Positions 1 to 5,498 of a DNA stretch of 6,154 bases are shown piece by piece; the stretch's first letter is position 1; each line of letters starts with the position of its first letter. Source of the stretch: CAYLSO01 sp964386525 (GTDB lineage Bacteria > Eisenbacteria > RBG-16-71-46 > DASYSL01); NCBI GenBank assembly GCA_964386525.1, contig CAYLSO010000245.1, positions 1 through 6,154 of the forward strand, read 5' to 3'. Both the position numbers and the translations under genes were made by a program. The notes below the pieces were generated by a model. It ran no database searches, had not been told where the DNA came from, and saw only the letters and a program-made list of their open reading frames with translations.

Positions 1-20
1 GAGCGCGATGGCGGCCGTGA
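1..20 (+). CDS. Possible 3' end of an upstream gene (last codons only)
   Basis: Reading from base 3 gives Ala-Arg-Trp-Arg-Pro followed by TGA at 18-20. This TGA overlaps an in-frame GTG (17-19) of the following membrane-protein gene, forming GTGA. The other three gene junctions in the window have the same four-base NTGA overlap, so this could be the tail of the preceding operon member. Alternatively, an upstream gene could end at the TGA at 46-48 in the frame that starts at base 1, or no gene may overlap here at all. Five codons say nothing about function. Confidence 0.25.
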
Positions 21-1741
21 GCGTGCGCGCCGGCGCGGGCCCCGGTGAGACGCCGCCCCGCGGCTTCGCGCTCGCCGTGGGCGCGTGGACGGCGGCGGTG
101 GCGCTGCTCTTCCTCATCAACCCTGTTCTCACGTGGCGTTCCGACGCGTGGTTCCACGCCGCGGTCACCTACCGGATGGACGCGCTCGGCTGTCCGCCCG
201 GCGACCCTTACTACGTGGGCGTCCCGCTCGGCTACTTGTGGGCTTTCCACCTGGTGCTGGGGACCCTGGCGGGTGCCGCAGGAGTTACGCCGTTCGCCGC
301 GGGCGCCGCACTCAGCGTGGCAGCGGCCCTCGCCGTGGCGCTGTGGCTGGGCCTGCTGGCGCGCGACCTCTGCGGGCGCGCCGCCATGGCGCCGGCGGTC
401 GGGATCGCCGTGCTCGGGCTCAACCCGCTGGGCTGGGTGGCGTGGCTGGCGCGCGGGGCGATCGGCCGCGATGCGGGATGGCGGCAACTGGGGCGCGCTT
501 GGCAGGACGGCGCGCTCGGCTCACTGAACGCCATCAGCGCCGGCTATCCGCACCCCAGCGTGGCCTTCTTCGCCGACCAGTTCCTCCTCGTGACGGCCTT
601 CGGCCTCGGTCTCGCCGCCGTCCTGGCGTTCGCTTGGATCGCGTTCTCGCACCAGGCGCCCTCCGGCTGGCGCGCGGGCGCGGCCGCGGGGCTGGCCGCC
701 GCGGTGGCCTTCTTCCTGCAGGGCGGCGTGGGCGCCGCTTTGCTCGCCGCGGGTGGGGCCGGCCTGGCGGCGGCGTGGATCCTGGGCGGCGGCCGCCACG
801 CGCTGGTCGTGGCGGCGGGCCTGGGGCTGGCGGCCCTGGCCGCGCTGCCCTACGGCGCGATCTGCTCGCTGAGCCGCGCCGAGTCCGCGGTGCGCCCCGG
901 CTTCTCGGCGGGAATGCTGTGGACCTGGATCGCTGCGGGCGGCGGCGTGGCCGCGCTGGCGCTCGCCGGCATCGCCGGCTGGCGGGGCACGGCCCGCAAG
1001 GCTGGCCCGGCGGGCGGTGGCGCGTCAGCGCGCGCCGGCCTGCTCACCGCCACCGCGGTGCTGATCGTCTTCAGCCTGGCCGCGGTGATGCCCGGCCACG
1101 ACGAGACGAAGTTCTTCAACCTGGGCGCTGCACTCCTGGCGGTGCCGGCCGCCGGCGGCTGGGTGCGCCTGCGGGGCACGCGCGCCGCCCGCGTGGCCCG
1201 CCGGGCGCTCTACGCGCTCTGCGTGCCCACGGCGGCGCTCGGGCTGGCCGGTCTTGTGGCCGAGCGCGGGCAGGATGTGCGCGGCCACATCGTGCCTCCC
1301 GCCGCAGAGGCCGAGGCCTACGAGTGGCTGGCGGTGAACGCCGGGGCCCGCGCCGGGGTCATCGAAGCGGCCGGTCCGGACCTCGCGCCGGCGAGCCTCG
1401 ACGTGCCGGTGCACGCCCGTCGCGGGCTGGTCTCGGGCGATCCCGCGTACGCGCGCATCAGGGGCTACGCGCCGCGGCCGACGAACGAGCGCGCCGCCCT
1501 GGCGCACATGCTCGGGGAGGGGCGCTTCGATCCGTGGGCCGAAGCGCTGCTCGGGCAGTTGAGGGCGCATGGGGTGAGCGAGTTCTACTTCATGTCCCGG
1601 GCCTCGAGCGCGCGGCCGGGCGGGGGCGGCACCGCGCGGCCGCTGCCGCCGCCGTGGGCTCCTGTCTTCCGCAACGCGAGCCTCACGATCTACCGCCTGG
1701 GAGAGGGCACGCCGCGCCTCGCAGCGGGTCCCCGGCCGTGA
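8..1741 (+). CDS. Polytopic membrane protein, putative GT-C-like glycosyltransferase
   Basis: A 577-residue Ala/Leu/Gly-rich inner-membrane protein. About 10-11 hydrophobic segments can be seen, roughly at residues 20-40, 78-93, 95-117, 126-146, 189-213, 222-240, 241-258, 264-283, 301-323, 342-361 and 371-387, with another near 400-418. The loop after the first segment holds Asp46-x3-His50, Asp66-Pro67 and Tyr76-x4-His81. In GT-C transferases, acidic and His residues in the first outer loop are typical of the active site. A second loop has His364-Asp-Glu-Thr-Lys368. Residues about 430-577 form a soluble, probably extracytoplasmic tail ending in Gly/Pro-rich sequence. The gene overlaps the next by GTGA. 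The start is uncertain: ATG at 8 has only GAG four bases upstream as a partial ribosome-binding site, and GTG at 17 (574 aa) would match the NTGA pattern of its neighbours. The frame is also open to the window edge. Coding is secure; the GT-C role is inferred from architecture and context, and a non-enzymatic or flippase-like membrane protein remains possible. Confidence 0.75.
   Translation: MAAVSVRAGAGPGETPPRGFALAVGAWTAAVALLFLINPVLTWRSDAWFHAAVTYRMDALGCPPGDPYYVGVPLGYLWAFHLVLGTLAGAAGVTPFAAGAALSVAAALAVALWLGLLARDLCGRAAMAPAVGIAVLGLNPLGWVAWLARGAIGRDAGWRQLGRAWQDGALGSLNAISAGYPHPSVAFFADQFLLVTAFGLGLAAVLAFAWIAFSHQAPSGWRAGAAAGLAAAVAFFLQGGVGAALLAAGGAGLAAAWILGGGRHALVVAAGLGLAALAALPYGAICSLSRAESAVRPGFSAGMLWTWIAAGGGVAALALAGIAGWRGTARKAGPAGGGASARAGLLTATAVLIVFSLAAVMPGHDETKFFNLGAALLAVPAAGGWVRLRGTRAARVARRALYALCVPTAALGLAGLVAERGQDVRGHIVPPAAEAEAYEWLAVNAGARAGVIEAAGPDLAPASLDVPVHARRGLVSGDPAYARIRGYAPRPTNERAALAHMLGEGRFDPWAEALLGQLRAHGVSEFYFMSRASSARPGGGGTARPLPPPWAPVFRNASLTIYRLGEGTPRLAAGPRP
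17..20 (+). promoter_or_regulatory. Candidate GTGA stop-start overlap, alternative start of gene 1
   Basis: GTG at 17-19 is in frame with the first membrane-protein gene and overlaps TGA 18-20 of the frame that starts at base 3. The next gene also starts GTG-AGC (Val-Ser), as this one would. No clear Shine-Dalgarno sequence precedes it. It competes with ATG at 8 as the start. Confidence 0.35.
1738..1741 (+). promoter_or_regulatory. GTGA stop-start overlap, genes 1 and 2
   Basis: The GTG start of the second membrane protein shares bases with the TGA stop of the first. No good Shine-Dalgarno sequence lies at the usual distance: the nearest purine-rich run, GGGAGAGGG near 1699-1707, is about 30 bases away. 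Initiation therefore probably depends on ribosomes terminating gene 1. The next in-frame start candidates lie well inside the second hydrophobic segment, which supports this GTG. Confidence 0.7.
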
Positions 1742-4398
1742 GCGCGACCTGGCCCGCCGGGCCGCTGCCGGCGGCGGCGGCGCTGGCGATCACCGCGGCC
1801 TTTGCCGCTCTCGTCGCGCAGCCGGCCGGGCCGGCCCCGGCGCGCCTCGCTCTGGCGTTCGCCGCCCTCGTGCTCGTGCCCGGCTACGGCGCGGCGCGCT
1901 GGCTGCTCGGCCAGCGCGAGGCGGAGTGGCCCGAGCGCCTGGCGGCGGCGTACGGTCTCGGCCTGGCCGCCCAGTCGGCGTTGGCGCTCGCCGCCCGACT
2001 GGGCCACGCGGACTACGCCTTCTTGGCTTGGGCGCTGCCGGCACTCGGGGTCCTGCTCCTCGTCATCCCGCGCCCGGTCCAGCCGCTGCCGACGGCCGCC
2101 GCGGGGCCTCGCGGCGGGCGCGCTCCCGTCTGGGCGCTCACCGTCCTGGCCGTCGCCGCGACCGCTGCCTGGTGCGGCGCTCTGGGCACGCCGCTCGGCA
2201 TCCTCACGGATTCCCCCGTCCATATCGCCGCCCTGCGGCGCATGGCGATGGGGAGCGAGGTGCTCCCGCTCGACATCCAGATCGCCGATACCGCCGGGGT
2301 CGGCTCCGACCCGCGTCTGAACCTCTACCACGTGATGCTCGCGCTGCTGGTGCGCGTCGGCGATCTCGACCCGGCAGTGGCGTGGCGCTGGGCCGGCATG
2401 CTGATGGCGCCACTGCTGCCGCTGGCCGCCTACGCCTTCGCGCGGCGGGCCGCAGGCAGCCGCGCGGCGGGCGCGTTGGCCGCCCTGCTGACCCCGTTGG
2501 TCTACGGCGGCGGCCTGGCCTCGTCGGCCCTGCGCCAGGGAGCCTACCCGATGCGGGTCGCCGACGCGCTGGCCCTGCTCGCGCTGTGGGCGGCGCTCGG
2601 CGCGCTCGCCGCACCCGGAGCGCGCGGCGTCTGGCTGGTGGCCGCTCTGGCCTTCGCCGCCGTCACCGCGCATCTGTTCGCGGCGGTGCACCTGCTGCTC
2701 GGGCTCGCCGCGCTCGGGCTCGCCGCCGGGCTCGCCTATCGCCGCCTGCCGCTGGCCGTGCTCTTCCCCACGCGGCGCGCTTGGTTCGCCCGCCTGGCGG
2801 TGGTGGCCGGCGCGGTGACGCTGGCGTGCGGCCCTTACCTGGCCCTGCGCTGGGCCGAAGCGGGCGCCGGCATCGATCCCCTCCACTCCGAGCCGCAAGG
2901 GTTGCTCTACTGGTGGCGGACGTCGCTCTTCACCGTCGACCCGCGCGCCGCCGCCGCGTGGCTTGGCTGGCCGGCGCTGGGGCTGCTCGCCGCGCTGCCG
3001 TTGCTCTGGCGGCAGCGACACGAAGGTCTCGGGCCGGTGGCCCTGGTGGCGGCCACGGTCGCGGGGCTGGGCATCGCGCTGAATCCGCTGGCGCTGCCGC
3101 TGGTGCACGGGGCACTGGGCTATCTCGCGGGCCGCCTGCTGTGGTGCGTGCCGCTGGCGGCCGGGCTGGCCGTGGCGCTCGTGCTCGGCGTCCGCTCGCT
3201 GACCGGCGCCGCCGGGCCCTCGACGCGGCGCCTGGCGACGGTGGCGGTGGCGGGGATCGCCCTGAGCCTGGCGCCCGCCGCGTGGCAGGGAGCCGTCACC
3301 ATCGGCCACGCCCGCTCCCTGGCCGAGAGCGAGCGTTCCGGCACCGCCGAGCCGTGGCTCGACCTGCTGGCGGCGCTGCGGGAGGGATGGGACGGGCCGC
3401 GCGTGCTGCTCTCCGATCCGTTCACCGCCTACGCCATTCCGGCCTACACCGGCCACCACGCCACGGCCGTCCTGGCCCAGCACGCCAACCCCCGCGACCG
3501 GCGCGGGCCCGAGCGGCGCGCCGCCGTCCGCGACGTCCTCTCACCATACGTGGGAGCGCGCCGGACGCTGGAGATCCTGCGGCGTGAGGGGGCGGACGCG
3601 GTGGTCCTCAACCGGCGCTTCGACCGGCCGATCTCCTATGGGAACGGCGTCATCCTGCCCGAGCAGGACGCCGCCGTGCGCGCCAAGTTCGCATCGCATC
3701 CCGAGTCGTTCCGCGTGGCTTGGGCCTCGGGGGGCGCGTACGTCTACGAGCTGACGGAGGCCGCCAAGCATGGGCCGCTGCCGCCGGCCGGTGAACCGGC
3801 CCGCCCGTTCGTCGGGCCGCGGGCGCCGCAGTGGGGTCGTGCGGTTCCCGACGGGGACTTCACGCAGCTTGGCACGCGCGTCGTCCCGGCCCGCGTGGCG
3901 CCCGGCGACTCCGTGTTCCTGACGACGTACTGGAGGGTGACGGGGGAGCGCCCAGCGCCCCCCGGCCTCTATCTCGTGAGCACCTACCTCGACGCCCCGC
4001 CGCCCCGCGGCTGGGCCGGCCATCGGGCGGTCTCCAAGCTGGTGCGGCTCGCCGCCGAGGCGCGCACGGGCGCGCACCGGCGCATCCTTTCCTTCCACAC
4101 GCCGGCCGACGGCCTGGCGAGTCCCGATGAGTGGCGGCCGGGAGAAGTGGTCGAGGACCGCTTCCCGGTGATCGTGCACCCGCGGGCCATCGCCGGCACT
4201 TACGAGGTGCGGGTCAAGATGGTTCGTGTCCCGGTCTTTACGAACTTCCACTTGCGCGATCTCTTCACCGATGACGACCGATTCGCGGGGCCGGTGGTGG
4301 CCCGCCTCGAGGTGACGCCGCGCGCCGCGGCGCCAGCCGGCCGGCGGCCGCGGCGCGCGGCAGCGGTCCGGCCCGCCGCCGGGGAGCCCGCCCGATGA
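1738..4398 (+). CDS. Large polytopic membrane protein, GT-C-like, with C-terminal beta-rich domain
   Basis: 886 residues from GTG 1738; the frame is open far upstream, but that part lies inside gene 1 and is R/G/P-rich shadow. Residues 10-150 contain about five hydrophobic segments (10-27, 36-57, 66-87, 91-111, 129-149). An outer loop follows with Asp158-x3-His162, Asp191-Pro192 and Tyr197-His198. About nine or ten more membrane segments run to residue 517, including one around Arg466. Residues 535-690 look soluble and alpha/beta, with a Ser559-Asp-Pro ... Ile-Pro ... Thr-Gly stretch and an alternating Val strand (Ala-Val-Val-Leu-Asn, 631-635). Residues about 705-868 look like a beta-sandwich, including a Trp799-x-Pro-Gly-Glu turn and a Gly-Thr-Tyr-Glu-Val strand near 830. 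The last 18 or so residues are a basic Arg/Ala/Pro tail. The layout resembles large bacterial GT-C membrane proteins that carry extracytoplasmic C-terminal domains. The substrate is unknown, and enzymatic activity is inferred, not shown. Confidence 0.8.
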   Translation: MSATWPAGPLPAAAALAITAAFAALVAQPAGPAPARLALAFAALVLVPGYGAARWLLGQREAEWPERLAAAYGLGLAAQSALALAARLGHADYAFLAWALPALGVLLLVIPRPVQPLPTAAAGPRGGRAPVWALTVLAVAATAAWCGALGTPLGILTDSPVHIAALRRMAMGSEVLPLDIQIADTAGVGSDPRLNLYHVMLALLVRVGDLDPAVAWRWAGMLMAPLLPLAAYAFARRAAGSRAAGALAALLTPLVYGGGLASSALRQGAYPMRVADALALLALWAALGALAAPGARGVWLVAALAFAAVTAHLFAAVHLLLGLAALGLAAGLAYRRLPLAVLFPTRRAWFARLAVVAGAVTLACGPYLALRWAEAGAGIDPLHSEPQGLLYWWRTSLFTVDPRAAAAWLGWPALGLLAALPLLWRQRHEGLGPVALVAATVAGLGIALNPLALPLVHGALGYLAGRLLWCVPLAAGLAVALVLGVRSLTGAAGPSTRRLATVAVAGIALSLAPAAWQGAVTIGHARSLAESERSGTAEPWLDLLAALREGWDGPRVLLSDPFTAYAIPAYTGHHATAVLAQHANPRDRRGPERRAAVRDVLSPYVGARRTLEILRREGADAVVLNRRFDRPISYGNGVILPEQDAAVRAKFASHPESFRVAWASGGAYVYELTEAAKHGPLPPAGEPARPFVGPRAPQWGRAVPDGDFTQLGTRVVPARVAPGDSVFLTTYWRVTGERPAPPGLYLVSTYLDAPPPRGWAGHRAVSKLVRLAAEARTGAHRRILSFHTPADGLASPDEWRPGEVVEDRFPVIVHPRAIAGTYEVRVKMVRVPVFTNFHLRDLFTDDDRFAGPVVARLEVTPRAAAPAGRRPRRAAAVRPAAGEPAR
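2698..2736 (+). repeat. Short in-frame imperfect tandem repeat inside gene 2
   Basis: The nonamer GGGCTCGCC occurs three times, at 2701, 2716 and 2728, spaced 15 and 12 bases apart, so always in frame. It encodes repeated Gly-Leu-Ala within a membrane helix. This is most simply low-complexity transmembrane coding with biased codons, although replication slippage could change its length in relatives. Confidence 0.5.
3850..4341 (+). other. Predicted beta-sandwich-like C-terminal domain of the gene 2 product
   Basis: Residues about 705-868 change abruptly from Ala/Leu-rich membrane sequence to alternating polar and hydrophobic strands. Examples are Asp-Ser-Val-Phe-Leu-Thr-Thr-Tyr-Trp (714-722), Leu-Tyr-Leu-Val-Ser-Thr-Tyr (754-760), Trp799-x-Pro-Gly-Glu followed by Val-Val-Glu-Asp, and Gly-Thr-Tyr-Glu-Val-Arg-Val (830-836). 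In Ig-like or carbohydrate-binding-like sandwiches, a Pro-Gly turn before a strand and a Gly-x-Tyr-x-Val final strand are common. By topology it should face outside the cytoplasm. The fold call is inference from the strand pattern only. Confidence 0.5.
4381..4398 (+). promoter_or_regulatory. Ribosome binding site and ATGA overlap before the epimerase gene
   Basis: GGGGAG at 4381-4386 sits eight bases before ATG 4395. It is the best Shine-Dalgarno sequence in the window, and it is embedded in the Arg/Ala/Pro tail codons of gene 2. ATG 4395-4397 overlaps the gene 2 stop TGA 4396-4398. The epimerase can thus be both translationally coupled and initiated on its own, possibly giving more product than the membrane proteins. 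Confidence 0.75.
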
Positions 4399-5498
4399 CC
4401 CGCCGCCAGATCGTCTGCGTTGCCGGGGCGCGCCCCAACTTCATGAAGGTGGCGCCCATCCTGCGGGCCCTGCAAGGCCACCGCTCCCTGGCCGGCAAGC
4501 TCGTGCACACCGGCCAACACTACGACGGCAACATGTCGGACGCCTTCCTGCGCGACCTCGAGCTGCCGCCGCCGGCCGTGCATCTCGGGGTCGGCTCCGG
4601 CAGCCACGGCCGGCAGACGGCGCGCATCATGGAGTCGTTCGAGGAGGTGCTGCCCGATCTGTCGGCGGACATGGTCCTGGTGGTGGGGGACGTGAACTCG
4701 ACCATCGCCTGCGCCCTGGTGGCGGTGAAGTGCGGCATCCCGGTAGGCCACGTGGAAGCCGGCCTGCGCAGCTTCGACCGCGCCATGCCCGAGGAGATCA
4801 ATCGCGTGCTCACCGATCAGATCTCCGAGGCGCTGTTCGTCACCGAGGAGAGCGGGGTGGCCAACCTGCGGCGCGAAGGCGTGCCCGAGGCGCGCATCCA
4901 CCTCACCGGCAACACCATGATCGACACCCTGGTGCGCCTGCTGCCGCGCATCGACGCGGCGCGCGCCTGGGAGCCGCTCGGGCTGGCCCCCGGCGGCTAC
5001 CTCGTGGTCACCCTGCACCGGCCCACCAACGTCGACACCCCGGAGCGGCTGGCTCGCCTGGTGGATCTGCTGGTCGAGATCTCCGCCGCGCTGCCCGTGG
5101 TCTTCCCCGTGCACCCGCGCACGCGGCGCAATCTGGCCGGTTTCGGCCTCTGGGACCGGTTGGCGGTCGGGCCGCGCGTCCTGGTGCTCGACCCGCAGCC
5201 GTACGCGGAGTTCCTGTCGCTGGTGAAGAGCAGCGCCGGCGTGCTCACCGACTCGGGGGGCATCCAGGAGGAGACCACCTTCCTGGGCATCCCGTGCATC
5301 ACGCAGCGCACCTCCACCGAGCGGCCGTGCACCACCGAGGTCGGCACCAACGTCCTGGTGGGGGACGACCTCGAGCGCACGCGCGTCGAGGTGCGGCGCA
5401 TCCTGGCGGGCGACGCCAAGCGGGGCGCCGCCCCGCCGCTGTGGGACGGGCATTGCGCCGAGCGCATCGTGGCGCTGCTCGAAGAGCGTTTCCGTTGA
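4395..5498 (+). CDS. wecB: UDP-N-acetylglucosamine 2-epimerase, non-hydrolysing
   Basis: The 367-residue length is normal for this family. The cytoplasmic enzyme interconverts UDP-GlcNAc and UDP-ManNAc through a 2-acetamidoglucal intermediate, supplying ManNAc or its oxidised form for surface polysaccharides. Visible family motifs, in order, are Gly11-Ala-Arg13-Pro-Asn ... Lys18 (nucleotide-binding N-terminus), Gly98-Asp99-Val-Asn-Ser-Thr, His119-Val-Glu121-Ala-Gly-Leu-Arg, Pro132-Glu133-Glu-x-Asn-Arg137, Thr171-Gly-Asn-Thr, His208-Arg-Pro-Thr-Asn, Pro-Val-His240-Pro-Arg, and Asp286-Ser-Gly-Gly-x-Gln-Glu-Glu293. Asp99, Glu121, Glu133 and His208 match the catalytic acids and His of E. coli WecB (Asp95, Glu117, Glu131, His213). 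One variation is His-Arg-Pro-Thr-Asn-Val-Asp in place of the classical His-Arg-Arg-Glu-Asn/Ser-Phe-Gly. No ManNAc dehydrogenase (WecC) is seen in the window. A paralogue acting on another UDP-HexNAc, such as a FnlC- or WbpI-type epimerase, cannot be excluded. Confidence 0.93.
   Translation: MTRRQIVCVAGARPNFMKVAPILRALQGHRSLAGKLVHTGQHYDGNMSDAFLRDLELPPPAVHLGVGSGSHGRQTARIMESFEEVLPDLSADMVLVVGDVNSTIACALVAVKCGIPVGHVEAGLRSFDRAMPEEINRVLTDQISEALFVTEESGVANLRREGVPEARIHLTGNTMIDTLVRLLPRIDAARAWEPLGLAPGGYLVVTLHRPTNVDTPERLARLVDLLVEISAALPVVFPVHPRTRRNLAGFGLWDRLAVGPRVLVLDPQPYAEFLSLVKSSAGVLTDSGGIQEETTFLGIPCITQRTSTERPCTTEVGTNVLVGDDLERTRVEVRRILAGDAKRGAAPPLWDGHCAERIVALLEERFR
5481..5498 (+). promoter_or_regulatory. 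TTGA overlap with weak ribosome binding site before the glycosyltransferase gene
   Basis: TTG 5495-5497 overlaps the epimerase stop TGA 5496-5498, and purine-rich GAAGAG (5481-5486) lies eight bases upstream. This start retains the first beta-strand of the Rossmann fold (Cys-Leu-Val-Ile-Val-Ser, residues 7-12). The next usable start downstream, GTG at 5567, would remove it. TTG plus a weak site predicts modest, coupled translation. Confidence 0.6.

Noticed and set aside
85..1737. Open frame of about 550 codons running through gene 1 in the frame of gene 2, which would make gene 2 a 1437-aa protein.
   Set aside because: Its translation is Arg/Gly/Ala/Pro-rich with no hydrophobic segments or motifs, typical of an out-of-frame reading in very GC-rich DNA. 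It overlaps the well-formed membrane protein completely, and GTG 1738 gives a normal coupled start.
1690..3483. 597-codon open frame on the minus strand opposite gene 2.
   Set aside because: The product is Gln/Arg/Gly-rich, as expected from the complement of Leu and Ala codons (CTG read as CAG, GCC as GGC). It has no recognisable domain and conflicts with the membrane-protein frame.
1926..3587. 553-codon open frame on the + strand in a third frame inside gene 2.
   Set aside because: Arg/Gly/Ala/Pro-rich translation without domains, fully inside the hydrophobic gene 2 frame.
4318..4380. Dense GC palindromes near the end of gene 2 that might be read as a transcription terminator.
   Set aside because: They are within codons of the Arg/Ala/Pro tail, no T-run follows, and the next gene overlaps directly. 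A terminator here would make no sense in the operon.
4200..5453. 417-codon open frame on the minus strand across the epimerase gene.
   Set aside because: It lies opposite a confidently identified enzyme with all catalytic motifs, and its own sequence is His/Gln/Arg/Gly-rich without motifs: a GC-driven shadow.
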